Assembly (NCBI RefSeq): GCF_040054535.1
Contig: NC_090781.1
Span: forward strand, 9,365,982-9,429,981
Source: Antennarius striatus
Taxonomy: Eukaryota > Chordata > Actinopteri > Lophiiformes > Antennariidae
DNA length: 64,000 nt
Direction: 5' to 3'
The notes beneath the pieces were generated by a model that saw only the letters and a list, made by a program, of their open reading frames with translations, did not search any database and was not told the DNA's origin. Shown here piece by piece: positions 36,101-46,890 of the stretch. Each line of letters opens with the position of its first letter. The stretch's first letter is position 1. Position numbers and translations under genes: made by a program.

Positions 36101-36267
36101 GGTGGTTGACCAGGCCTCCGGAGCAGGCCGCACTCACGCAGCACTTCCGCGTCAGCTGGGTCTAAGTCGAAGATGGACGTGACAAAGATGGACAAACATA
36201 CGGAGAGACAAGACACAAAAAACACGAAAAAAAACGCTGTATGTGCACGCACCGCCATCCTCAGCAA
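33112..36267 (-). mobile_element. L2/CR1-group LINE inserted in L1 ORF1
   Basis: Read from 36267 downward. The endonuclease N-terminus is at 35680-36267 (LANVHSLDNNLDYI). More endonuclease follows (35154-35710; ILLVAVYISPSSSNNRSEAL, GASDHTTVML), then a linker at 34651-35157 (SRRIVTHFSNSRDTRNLWRG). The reverse transcriptase lies at 34005-34730 ([35 protein letters not shown], and the catalytic box FIKFADDTTIV). The C-terminal tail is at 33577-33978 (FYRGTIESILTSCITVWYG, HSLFSLLPSGRRLQSLRART). It ends in a TTTGACT repeat (33113-33138) rather than poly(A), as expected for L2-type LINEs. The frame is broken several times. The same 3' end recurs at 42597-42690. Confidence 0.8.
33205..33465. repeat. 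Minisatellite in the 3' UTR of the L2-like LINE
   Basis: About 17 degenerate units of roughly 15 bases, built on GGCAGTACAACACA / GGCAGGACAACACA. It forms long Cys/Leu/Val-rich frames on the minus strand, which are artefacts. Confidence 0.85.
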
Positions 36268-36783
36268 AAAAAAAAAAAAAAAAATCTGTTTGTTGTCTCG
36301 TCTTCAACTCCACGAACTTCTCCTCCAGCCTAACGTGCAACTTTAACTTTAGCATCTCCATCACAATGTCCTCAGTGTTATGAATCCTCTCCTCCGTGTT
36401 TTCAATTCGCCCTTCTGCTTCGTCCAACCTGGTGTTCATCTTTAGGATTTCTTCTTCAATCATCTCCAGCTGTTCTTTATTCTCTTGGTGGAACCCTTGG
36501 AGCTCACTCAGTATCAGCTGCAACTCGGCCCTGTTGCTAGCTAGGATGCTAACATTGTTAACTTTAAGCACAGTGCCTCGATGTTCGCACTTAACTCCTT
36601 TAACCGGCTCCAACTAACACACACCTCTGTGTATCGGTAGAAATTGTACCCCCGTATTGTTATATTTCACAAGTAGTTTTTTAAGCCTGCATGGAAGTAA
36701 TAGTAATATTTCTCGGGTTTGGAAGAGGAGCTCTCACACTACGCGACCATCTCAACGATGATCCAACCGGAAGTCCCATACAG

Positions 36784-36912
36784 TCACCTTATATCTCCAT
36801 ATCGATTAACTTCTCTCTGGTGTTTCCTACTTTCAAAGTGGCAAGTGCAGAATAGCGTTTCCTCTATGTTCCGAATTACTCATTTTGTATGAAAAGCACT
36901 TTATAAATTAAG

Positions 36913-36971
<59 letters not shown>

Positions 36972-38026
36972 TTTCGAGAAGTTGTGAATATAAATGTTCA
37001 CACTTATGGCCTCTCATTGGAAGCTGAGCTCGTGGAACCTGAGTGGAAAAAGTTCAAAAGTGGCTTGTGGAGTCATCAAGTGGAGTCATCTGTGTTGTGA
37101 TGGTCAGTGGAGAACATACGGTCTGTGGTGAAGGAATCATTTAGGGCTTGGAGAAATCTGTTTATTCCTAATGTTGCATACCGATATTGAGAGACATGTT
37201 TGAGATTCTGTTCTATGATTCTTACAAATTATCAGAGCCTAGATGGAGGAAAAAGTGGATGGGACAACCCAATATGGGGTAATAACAGTTTTAATCTGAT
37301 TTCTTGCTGACTCAAAATTGGATCCTTTCATCTGACAGTGCTGTCAGGGGAAAGATTATAGGCACATTTTGCAATTTTGACCAAAGGAAGTGGTGGACCT
37401 GAAAGGTTTTGATGCGTAGCTCAAAGCCAGCCTTAAATATATTACTTGGTATTTCAAACTGTGTGCATGCAATATCATTATATTTTAGCTAAAAAAGTTA
37501 TTTTTACATCATCAGATTAGTCAGTGAAGTATAGAGAACATATGTGCCCCCATACACAGAAGCTAAATACACAGAATGTATTTTAGCTGCCAATCATTTA
37601 ATCAACTATAACCTTACTTACTGTATGAAGCTAGATTGTTATTTGTTTGTTTGTTTGTTTGTTTGTTTGTTTGTTTTTGGGGTTTTTTATCTGGCACTGC
37701 AACTAAATGGCAAGCATTTAGATTACTGCAAAATCAATCAATCTATATTACCTACATGAACCATTCACTAACTTTCTTAATATTCATAATTATTCGTATT
37801 CATAATTGGCATGGTTCTGAGTAGTGTATATGAGCATCTAAATCATGTTGACATCTTCATAGTTTTGAGGCATATAAACATTATAGTAATACAAAATTAC
37901 AGTAAGCAACAAATAAAAATAAAAAAAAGATTTTTTTCCTGTGTGAGAGTATGTGCTGTGTAACCTGCTAGGTATTAGTGAAAATACGGGAATTCATTGA
38001 TTTGGGACTCTTCTCAGTCATCTAAA
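36784..38026. other. Unassigned sequence with simple repeats
   Basis: Holds a (GATT)n tract (36907-36971) and a (TTTG)n tract (37641-37676). No gene, RNA or transposon ends are recognised. Confidence 0.4.
36907..36971. repeat. (GATT)n microsatellite
   Basis: About 16 perfect tetranucleotide units. Confidence 0.97.
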
Positions 38027-38150
38027 GCAGTAGTCCCATACCCCCAAGTGACCCACGGACCGGTACCGGTCCGAGGGTCACTTCATACCGGCCACACAAA
38101 AAGAAAAAATAATTTACATTATTTCCGTTTTATTTACGTATGTCAGAGTC
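38027..38150 (+). mobile_element. hAT-like transposon end with palindrome
   Basis: Contains the self-complementary block GGACCGGTACCGGTCC inside a longer imperfect hairpin (GTGACCC...GGGTCAC), then TACCGGCCACACAAAAAG and ATTTACATTATTTCCG. The wording resembles the end of a hAT-Charlie-type vertebrate transposon. Only one end is visible, and no transposase follows. Confidence 0.45.
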
Positions 38151-38370
38151 TGAAAGATTCTTGTTCTTAATGAGATGTGTTTTATGTTATATGTGAGGAT
38201 CTTGCTTTAGCCATGGGAAGAGTGCTGCATTGGCTGGTGAGGTCCAGTTGTGGCATGGCTTAGGGTCCTGTTCTGGAAGAAATGATACATATACACCTTT
38301 CAGACATAATGTTTGTTCACATTAAAACAATGATGTGTGCTTTTGCTTGTGACATACCTACATAGAAACA

Positions 38371-38717
38371 TTCATTCATTTTTCCAATCTGCTTCATCCG
38401 CTTGCTCAAATCGCGGGGAGCTTGAGCCTATCCTAGCTTGTCTTAGAGCGTGAGGCGGGCAAACTCCGGGCGCAACGCCAGTGCACCAAGGAGCTACACA
38501 CAGACACACAAACACGCAAACACACTCTCATTCCTATGGTCAATTTGGGACCGGCCAATTAACCTGGAGAACATGTTTTTGGATGTGGGAGGAAGCCGAA
38601 AACCCAGAGAAAACCCACGTAGACACGGGGAGAACATGTAAACTCTGCACAGAGCGGGACGCAAACCCGGAAACGCCTTGCTGTGTGATGACAACTACCC
38701 ACTACGCCATCGAGTTT
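38371..38717 (-). mobile_element. V-SINE copy
   Basis: Carries the same blocks as 26419-26814 in reverse, from a CATCCG start at the 3' end through GTGAGGCGGGCAAACTCCGG and GGGAGGAAGCCGAAAACCC to a degraded tRNA-like head. The internal repeat is (CA)n. Confidence 0.75.
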
Positions 38718-39233
38718 TCCTACATACATACATACATAACCCACAAAGGGCGAGGAGGCACAGTAAAGTTGATGAAACTGAAAATTCTGAATCACAATGG
38801 GCCTTAAATGTATTAATGGTTTGTTAATTACTTTAATATTCATAGTCATACTGTGTAAGGGGATTTAAGTGTATAACAGATACACCAAATATAGATAGAT
38901 AGTGACAAATCAAGGGACTGACAGAAATAGAGATTTAAGCTTGGGTTAATAACTGGCTTGTGACATAAAATAATAATAATGAAAGCTTAGGAGAATTATA
39001 CTAAGTCTGCATATAAAACACTTTCATGTGTCAGTTTTGATAAACCGACAACACAATTTTCCCACAATTAGCCCTAAACATGTGGTAAAAAGAAATGGAA
39101 TAGTGTACAGTGTTAAATCTGGTCATTAATGTGGTTGAAATAATTTGGTTAACTGAATTGGAGTTGTTTTCTACTTACAACATCCTACTGTAGCTCATTT
39201 TATTAATATAAAACTTGCTATTTCCTCAAATTT
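38718..39233. other. Unassigned AT-rich sequence
   Basis: No gene or repeat recognised, apart from short CATA repeats at its left edge. Confidence 0.4.
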
Positions 39234-39612
39234 GGGGCGGCAGTGGCCCAGCGGTAGAGCAGATGTCTTGAAGACGGATCGCCCAGCCATCGGTGGATCA
39301 ATTCCCGCTCCCGCCATGACATCCCTTGGAGTGTGAGCTGACAGTGGGAGGTGTCAGCTCACCTCCCAGCCACTGCCGAGGCGCCCTTGAGCAAGGCGCC
39401 GTCCCCACCACAAGCTGCTCATTGGGGCGCGACCTCCGAGCGCGACCCGTCACTCTTCCTCCCCTGGACTAACTGCATGATTACAGGCCCCTAGTGTGCT
39501 GTGTTTCAGGGGCCTTGTTCACAACACTGTGTGTGATGTGCTGAAAACTAACAGAAATGCATGTACTGAGAGTGTAAAGAGAATTTCCCCTCTGGGGATC
39601 AATAAAGTTTGA
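39234..39612 (+). mobile_element. tRNA-derived SINE (family 1), full length
   Basis: Head GGGGCGGCAGTGGCCCAGCG with A box (TGGCCCAGCGG, 39244-39254) and B box (GGATCAATTCC, 39295-39305). The body has TGTCAGCTCACCTCCCAGCC and TTGAGCAAGGCGCCGTCCCC. The tail TCTGGGGATCAATAAAGTTT is followed by an (ATT)n run (39613-39630). This is the most complete member of the family in the window. Confidence 0.8.
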
Positions 39613-39639
39613 ATTATTATTATTATTATTGAATATTTA

Positions 39640-39721
39640 TTATTATATTAAACAAAAAGCTTCAATAAATACAATAAAGGCCCCAATACAATTATTTATT
39701 TGCGACATACACCAGAGGAGG

Positions 39722-39758
<37 letters not shown>

Positions 39759-41160
39759 CGTGTGTGCGAGCGTGCGTGCGAGCGTGCATGCGTGTGTGTG
39801 TGTAGTTGTGTGTTTTTAGCGCTGCTGATTAGTTTGTGAACTTATACTTTAAGGAATATCACGAGTACAAAGTGTTTTGCTTTTAACCACATGTGAACAA
39901 CAATATTCACTGGAGTGTAACACACACTTGGGCAAACTTGTTATTGTGTTTAATGTGCAAGAGAGATTGTGTCATGACATCACCTCAATCCTGACAATTA
40001 CCTTGTACCCAGGGGCCTGATATGGAAACAAGGGGCTGGGCGGGCAAGCGAAGACAAGCAAGTCTTTCTGACTTTGTTTTTCTGACATCTAGCTCGAGGC
40101 TATGAAACAGGAGTTCACCAGGTGTTGGACTGGATATCAATTAATTTCAAATTTGAGAAGAAGGTCTCTCTCAAAACAAGCCACTCACATTAATTAACGA
40201 AACAACATCAAAATTATAATTCATTGCCAGCAGCACTAATTTGTTTAATATGGGAGAGAATAAAATTTGTTTTTAATACATCTTTTAATATTTTCTCAGT
40301 TAGACACTTTGTGTCTGAACATCTGTCATTAAATCAAACTAACAACACATACATTTTCTTTTTCTTATTTAGGAAAAAATTGTTTTGTTTTAAAATCTTA
40401 AAACGAAACGCCATCCAATCGTTCACAATCATAGTGAAAGTTTATTAAATCCAACTGACAAAACATGCTACGTAGATTCATTTTGTCAAAATCATTCAAA
40501 ATAATCTCCGTGTTGAATAAGATTAAATAGGAAATTGTCACAGACACTCAAAGTAATCTGCATTAATGCATCCTTTCCTGCTCTCCATCTATTCTTCACA
40601 ACTCATCAGCTGACCTTCATAACCTTCTGGCCCAACAACTCACAAATATTTTAATTTATACAAGCTTAATCACTACATCCGCTGCTGCATTAAATTTCAG
40701 AAAGGCTTATATTTGATTTCAAACTGTTTCCATCAGTCATCAAGAGTTCTGTACATTAATTTGAATGTATGGTAAATAATTGTCCTGAGCTGCACACTTT
40801 CTTAAGCACCGTTAATCGTAAATTTAGAATGCTTTGCTAGTGTAATATTTGAAAACTCAGGCCTGTAAGGCTCTCCAGGTGTTCATATTCTTATTGTTAC
40901 TCTTATTATTATTATTATTATTATTATTGTTATTATTTCATTATTATTTTATTATTATTGTTGTTGTTCTTTATCATCATCATCATTATACAGCTATAAA
41001 TTAATAGTGTTTGTTCCCTGGAAATACTTATTTTAGATATATTATGGAGAATATTTAGTTTGCATTATACATTTGGACAATGACCTTTTAGGGCTCAGAT
41101 TGTGGTAGAGATGGGACAAAGTTCAGGACAAATAACTTTTTAATCTTAATAATCTTTTTA
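39640..41160. other. Unassigned sequence with GT and ATT tracts
   Basis: Includes a (GT)n tract with GCGA/GCGT variants (39722-39805) and an (ATT)n tract (40898-40980). No coding exon or transposon ends are recognised. Confidence 0.4.
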
Positions 41161-41162
41161 AT

Positions 41163-41202
41163 CGGGGCCGCAGTGGATCAGCAGTAGAGTGGGTTGTGAA
41201 AT
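41163..41202 (+). mobile_element. Degraded SINE family 1 head
   Basis: GGGGCCGCAGTGGATCAGCA resembles the head of the family 1 SINE. No body or tail follows. Low confidence because only about 40 bases match. Confidence 0.3.
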
Positions 41203-41467
41203 GTTCCCAAGATCAGTAGAACTCAGATCTGAACTTCTTTAACTGGGAAGCTTCATTTTGTGTATGATATTACATCCATGTTACACTTATCTACAGAAGT
41301 AATTATACCTTAACATATTTTGTTCCCATATTTTGATGCATTACAATAACTTTACTGGCTTATCTTAAGCAGTTCAAAAGAAGCAGCAGTGCAGGGGCTT
41401 AAGTGTAATCATTAACCATTTAACCCTGTAGTGTTTTCTGCAGTTAATTTTTAACATCCACCTTCAA

Positions 41468-41720
41468 AGCGGTGATGTATCGTAGATGTCAGCATTCATG
41501 TGTCCGTCCGTCCGTCCGTCCATTAGTTAGTCCACCAAATATCTTCACCACCGCTGCAGATAGAAAGATGAAACAAATAGCATGTTACTTGGACAGTAAA
41601 GGGGAAGAAAAGTTAGTCTGCCTTGGTTGTAAGTGTCAGCGTTAATGTGTTTGTCCGTCCGTCCGTTCGTCCATCAAATATCTTCGCAACCGTTGCAGAT
41701 AGAAAGAGTAAACAAAAACT
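41468..41720. repeat. Tandem duplication, about 147-bp period, with (TCCG)n cores
   Basis: Two units share a GTCAGCRTTMATGTG start (41488 and 41635), a (TCCG)n core, a CCAAATATCTTC block and a GCAGATAGAAAGA block. Confidence 0.75.
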
Positions 41721-42240
41721 GCATTACTCGGGTGGCAAAGGGAATGAAAATGAGATGATGACCTTGACCTTGGGAAAAGTAGGTCAAGGTCAAATTTAAA
41801 CTTTTGTACACTCAGGAACTAAATAAGGGAGGAGGCCAGTTTGAGTAACAGCATAGGTCAAAGCTAGTGCTTTGATCTACTTATGCACTGGTTTTGAGCC
41901 ATGGTCTTACTCACACTGGCCTTCCCCATATGCACTAGTCTATGCATTAGTCAGGTACGACTCTGAGGTTACCCTGAACTACCCATAAAGTAGGTAAGGG
42001 TAAGTCGTGGGATGTTGCAGTCTCTAACTGCCTTGGTTGTAGTTATTATTTGGTTTAGGAGGAATGAAATACCCTATTTGCAATAATCACAATTCCAGTC
42101 TATGCAATAGACCATGTTAAGTCCTCATGACCTCTGTGATATTATGCACGAATGCCATCACGTTGTCTCTTAATTATGATTGTCCATTATTGGTGTTATC
42201 TTACATTCAATCAAATTATTTTCCACCATTGTCTTTTTAT
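41721..42240. other. Unassigned sequence
   Basis: No gene or repeat is recognised beyond a doubled GACCTTGACCTTGG / GGTCAAGGTCAA pair, which can fold on itself. Confidence 0.35.
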
Positions 42241-42242
42241 TT

Positions 42243-42445
42243 ATGCATGTACAGTGTGCCTTTGTTCTTTGCGGTTAATGCGTTCCAGGAACCACACGTG
42301 GTTAATGAATCCTGCAATAGAGCGACAAACTATTTATCTTATTATTTACGGTAATCTAAACGTTTTTGAACCCTACCCATACTGTTGTTAAACCACCTTC
42401 TATCTGCATTACTTTTTTCCACACTCTTATCGACTGTTAAAAGCA
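42243..42445 (+). mobile_element. Tigger-like DNA transposon fragment
   Basis: Contains GCGGTTAATGCGTTCCAGGA and TTATTTACGGTAATCTAAACG. It matches, in reverse orientation, the interior of the inverted-repeat element at 49330-50130 (about 49545-49735). Only this part is present. Confidence 0.6.
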
Positions 42446-42596
42446 CTTTTGTGTCTCCCGGAAGTCCGAAACTCACAGAACCGAGTGCACTTCCGAATGC
42501 TGTCAGTCAATCGAATCCACATACCAAAAAGCTGCCATGAGGTGAACTCGCGAGCTTTGATGTGCAAATGCGTGAGGGCACACTGTGTGCATTTAG

Positions 42597-42690
42597 TCAT
42601 AGTCATAGTCAACTTTATTGTCAAATGTACCAAATATGCACGACATACAGCTCAAATGAAATTGCAGTCCTCTCAGACCCACAGGCAATA
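42597..42690 (-). mobile_element. L2-like LINE 3' end
   Basis: TCATAGTCATAGTCAACTTT on the plus strand, followed by ATTGTCAAATGTACCAAATA and a GAAATTGCAGTCCTCT block. This is the same 3' terminus as the L2-like LINE at 33112-33210, so it is a severely 5'-truncated copy. Confidence 0.75.
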
Positions 42691-42912
42691 AAAAAAAAAC
42701 ACAAAAGAACCGCTCTAGCGGGAGAGAGAGGAACCGCTGCGTGTGCATGTGCCACCATTCTATCCTATCCCAATAGGCAACAGAACCCAACAGAACCCCC
42801 CAGAGTAAGCATAAGCGACAGTGGCGGGGAAAAACTCCTTTATTGAGGAAGAACCTCCGGGCAGGACTCTGTCTCTGGAGGGTGGTCATCCGCCTTGACT
42901 GGTTGGATGGGA
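42691..42912. repeat. Interspersed repeat of unknown family
   Basis: GC-rich segment with GACAGTGGCGGGGAAAAACT, GAAGAACCTCCGGGC and GGTGGTCATCCGCC blocks. I recognise the wording as a common teleost interspersed repeat but cannot place it in a family. Confidence 0.4.
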
Positions 42913-42985
42913 AAAGAAATATACAGTACATGTAAGGCTTAAATGCCTATTTTTTAAGCAAACACAGTCCATTTTTTGTTACTGA

Positions 42986-43029
42986 ATAATTATTCATGCT
43001 TTATTAATTAATAAAGCATGAATAATTAT
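42986..43029. repeat. Perfect 44-bp palindrome
   Basis: Two 22-base arms meet with no spacer (42986-43007 and 43008-43029), each built on ATAATTATTCATGCTTTATT and its complement. It can form a cruciform. The surroundings are AT-rich and non-coding. Confidence 0.95.
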
Positions 43030-43132
43030 ATTCATGCTTTTGACTTCAACTATTTTAAAAAAAAATTGGCTTAACTTACAGTAAATACCATTAACTTTAC
43101 TATTACTACTACTGCTACTACTAGTAGTACTA

Positions 43133-43133
43133 C

Positions 43134-43174
<41 letters not shown>
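43133..43174. repeat. (ATA)n microsatellite
   Basis: About 14 trinucleotide units. Confidence 0.95.
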
Positions 43175-43176
<2 letters not shown>

Positions 43177-46026
43177 GAAGAACAAGAAATGTACTCTGCG
43201 TTAGCTGCATTCATGTTACTGATAGGCAGTTTCACAAGATCTCCAGGAGATGGAGACATTCACCTTATGTGTCTGCAGTGACACTGAGGTATGATTTGTG
43301 TGGTCAGCATAATCAGTTCAGGACGGCTCAAGATGCATGAGATGTGAGTGTCAAAATGCACAAACGAACATCTCTGTCCCACCATTTTTGTGTCTTAATA
43401 TAAGTTAATTTCTCAGTGAAGTCCTTCTGATGATGAAATATAACTGTTGATGTTTTTAAAATGAGCTAAGTAATTATTCCTTCTGGTTGGAAATCAATGA
43501 AATGTTAGACAATAATGTTTGACTGTAACACCTAACTTTGTGACAGCAGTTTGGAAAAGGCCTTTTCCTTTGTGAATATAGTTTGTTGTCCTGTGGAGAG
43601 CTAGGTCCACGCAAATTCGCCACTCTGGGACTAATAAAGGTCTCAGAAATAATAATAAAGAACAAAATATTTCTTTGGAAGAACAATACACAGGCCTAAA
43701 CCTACAGTCCAGCCTCTGTATGTTCAGGTGATGGCTTGGCAGAAGAAACTTTAAACTTTTACAGTCTGGCTCTGAGAGCTTGATTATTAATATTTTACTT
43801 CTTACCAGATGGCAGAAGGGTAAAATATCTGTGAGAATGATGCATGGGGTCAACCATAATGCTCCTGGAGTGTACAACCCAGGCTGCACCCTGCCCCACT
43901 ACCATCCAAAGACAGTGATCTTTCAAGGACAGCTTCAAAATGTGAGCTTCTTGATCGGACTAGTCGGCACTCACACTGACACAAACATAAAGTGCTTTTT
44001 ACTGTATCCATAAAGTTATACCTGAGTTATGAATGTGCACATTTGGGCTCTGGAATTACACAAAATGTTTTATTGCTCACTTCTTTGTTGTTTTTCATAG
44101 TGTGTATATAATTATAATTTATTGACAACATTTGGATTTGTTGTTCATTGTGGAATTGTTGTGGTATATACAGTACGTTTTGATTGACATGTAATTGCAT
44201 GTGTTCTGTCTGTCATTCAATGAAACCACAATTGTGCATTCACATTTTGGATTTTCCTCTCTTGAAAAAGCAGGAGTATTTTTTCTGACATTCACTATTT
44301 GAATAAACATTGATGTTGATTTAGTTCAAAGGTTCAACATGATCAAATGCAAAATGCTAGTTTCGGAGGGCATAGGTCTCCACTAGAGACCTAAAGGGGA
44401 CTGTGATGCAACAGCCCTAAGGGTAATTTCCACCACAAACTGATGGGGGAGATGGGAGGCTGACTGGAAACCCTGAGAGCTCCAGAGGGCATTAGTTAAT
44501 GTTTTAGTCTTATGTTTGTGAGTGTCAAAAACTTGAGCTAATTCAAGGTTGGGCCTGAGGCATTTTCCACTTTGAATCAAATCATTTCCCAATAGACTTA
44601 CCCCCTGGAAGTGTCAAAAAGTTCTGTAATACAACAGGTGTCTTTACAAACAACAGTTTGTTTTTAATTAAAAAGGCCATGAGTCTTACATCAGGCAACT
44701 ACTAATGAACCCTAGAGAGTGACAGTAACATCAAATTAAATGACACATGGTTCAATGCTTTGTTAGTAATGCATGTTGGAGGTCTGTTTTGACCAGTTCT
44801 CAAAAGTTTAATCATAATTCTCTTTTCCAACACTGATGCTCCAGAGATGATGTGACATGTTGGACAATATGATAGCTGATAGAATGTGACTTTGTCAAAA
44901 TCAATGAATAATAATATTTTTGTGTAACAACGTTTTAATATTTAATAATATTTAAATATATGATTTATTTAAATTAAATGTAACATAATAATCATTATTT
45001 TTAATCAATTAAATTAATACAACTAAAGTCAGTAGAGACTTGGTTTTTCACTTTGAATACTGATATGACATAAGAATGACAGCAAATAAAGCCAGTAGAT
45101 TGACAAGGATTGTTTTATTCACAGTTCCACTGTGCACATTTTTTGGGCATATCTTAACCACACTCAACAGTTATAAACAGTATCAATGCAACCACTAACT
45201 ATTGGACCTCACCACAACTGAGGTGTGAATTAAAGATCTTGCTAAGATGTGCAGCAGTTGTCTGGTGCACAATGGGAGTAAGATACAGCACAAAATGTAT
45301 GATTTTGTTTATGGTGTGTTTTTTTTCCAATACAACAAGGGTCTATGTTCAGTATATTCCAAAACAAGCGATACATTTAAAATTTGTAATAATAAGTTAC
45401 CGATCTGTTTCAGATGAAAAATAGATTGGTAACGTGTCACAAGTAAAATAGTATAAAATAGTCTCTATAGTATAACCTTTAAGGTTTTAAGTCGTATAGA
45501 CCATCATTTTGAATCGCACATATTTAGATCTTTTTTTAATTTATGTTTGTTGCACTTAAATGATTTGTTGGGGTACTCACTCTAAATAGGTGTCTGAACA
45601 TGCTCAATTTTAGAATTTTTTTCAAAGTTAGCTGGATGAACAATGAATACACTATAAAAGTAGCTAAAGTTTTCAAGTATGCAGAGCCTACACACAAAAC
45701 TCTCAGCGAGAACATCACAGTACGTTGAACCTGAAGGCCACAGTTGAAAAATGACTGAGGGATGAAAACACAAATAAGTAAAATATTGCAAATCTCTAAA
45801 GAGAGAAATGACAGACGACCACACGTTTTAGCTGTGCAATGGCTTGTAAAAAAGATTCATATCCTTTCGTAGCTTGCCATGATCCTTCCGTGATGCAACC
45901 ATTGTTCACTGATAGTAACAAGTGATTTTTAATTATACATATTTATTTGTGTATTAGTTTAGGACAAAACAGCTTTATCAACTAAAGGACACAACAGACA
46001 CACACACAATTCATCATACAAAGGCA
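43175..46026. other. Unassigned AT-rich sequence
   Basis: No receptor exon, RNA gene or transposon end is seen. The segment 44345-44575 has a diverged relative at 47060-47285 (see findings). A short LINE-like tail (CTCTGGGACTAATAAAGGT, about 43623-43641) may be the end of an old element. Confidence 0.4.
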
Positions 46027-46085
46027 TTTAAATCAATCCACTGGACTTGAAGAAACTTTCTACAAGTCCAGTGTATTGATTTAAA
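46027..46085. repeat. Near-perfect stem-loop, 23-bp stem
   Basis: Arms 46027-46049 and 46063-46085 are complementary with a single mismatch, around a 13-base loop. It sits just before a V-SINE. It could be the end of a small transposon or a structured RNA; nothing in the sequence decides. Confidence 0.9.
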
Positions 46086-46103
46086 CACCTCTGGAAAACT
46101 ATA

Positions 46104-46450
46104 GGGGTAGCAGTGGGTAGCGCTGTCGCCGCATAACACGGTGGGTCCGGGTTCAAATCCTGCTCTGTGTAGAGTTTGCATGTTCTCCTTGTGTCTAAGT
46201 GGGTTCTCTCTGGGTTCTCCGGCTTCCTCCCACCTCCAAAAACATGTGCTTCAGGTTAATTGGCCATTTCAAATTGCCAGTAGGAGTGAGTGTGTGTGTG
46301 CATGGTTGTCTGTCTTTGTGTGTGGTTCTGCAGCGCACTGGTGTCGTGTCTGGAGTGTCCCCCGCCTCACGCCCTATGCCAGCTGGGTTAGGCTCCAGCT
46401 CCCCGTGACCCGCCGCGGCGGACAAAGCGGAAGTAAATGGATGGATGGAT
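46104..46450 (+). mobile_element. V-SINE copy
   Basis: Head with AGTGGGTAGCGCTGTCGCC and B box GGTTCAAATCC, then the central CTCCGGCTTCCTCCCACCTC block, a shortened GT tract, CCAGCTCCCCGTGACCCGCC, and a (GGAT)n tail. Confidence 0.85.
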
Positions 46451-46640
46451 GACCATAACCTGGATGAATGACAACCTCCATGTACGCAAAACCACTTTGG
46501 GTCAAAGAAGCCTTTTATTCACCAGTTCACTTGACTTTGATTACATGTATAAAGCATTGTTTCATGTTTCACAGCACAATATTAAATTTCTCATAGTTTT
46601 CTTTCCATTTTTCAATCTGAGGTTAAACTAAGGAACGTAT

Positions 46641-46890
46641 TCATTCACTCATTGTCACAACCGCTTCATCCGCCGTCGCGGGGAGCTGGAGCCTATCCCA
46701 GCTGACTGAGGACATGAGGTAGGGGAAACTCCAGGCGCGACACCAGTGCACTGCAGAGCCACACAGACAAACATGCACGCACACACTCATACCTACGGAC
46801 AATTTGGGATCGGCTGACTACCCTGAACCGCATGTTTTTGGAGGTGGGAGGAAGCAACAGCGCTACCCACTATGCTACCATGCCGCCCTA
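46641..46890 (-). mobile_element. V-SINE copy with internal deletion
   Basis: Opposite orientation to the copy 190 bases to its left. The central block (GGAGGTGGGAGGAAG) joins directly to the head (CAGCGCTACCCACTATGC), so about 100 bases between them are missing. Confidence 0.75.

Larger units (their letters stand above)
26357..36777 (-). mobile_element. L1 retrotransposon, near full length, broken by three insertions
   Basis: Read from 36777 downward. A 5' UTR begins at GGGACTTCCGGTTGGATC. The ORF1 coiled coil is at 36290-36613 (MNTRLDEAEGRIENTEERI), followed by the L2-like insertion. ORF1 resumes at 33111-32560 (VERAHRSAGPKPPED, then LKKRREYAEVHKILKENQIQ). The ORF2 endonuclease lies near 31920-32100 (VQVALLQETHLDDVEH, with the catalytic Glu). 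The reverse transcriptase lies at 29779-30604 (RPISVLNIHYILFTSILPKR, LDAEKAFDSV). The ORF2 C-terminus follows after a DNA element, down to a stop near 26959 (HIFWKCTIIQPYWKE). A 3' UTR and a poly(A) tail (T run, 26357-26366) close it. The catalytic box reads FADY instead of FADD, and there are several frameshifts. A short ATACAG repeat flanks both ends (26346-26351 and 36778-36783), a candidate target duplication. Confidence 0.8.

Noticed and set aside
35680-36267. Protein with apparent N-terminal membrane segment
   Set aside because: It is the start of the L2-like LINE endonuclease reading frame; the hydrophobic lead comes from its 5' UTR.
41468-41720. CRISPR-like repeat-spacer pattern
   Set aside because: Only two long tandem units with tetranucleotide cores; eukaryotic context and no cas genes.
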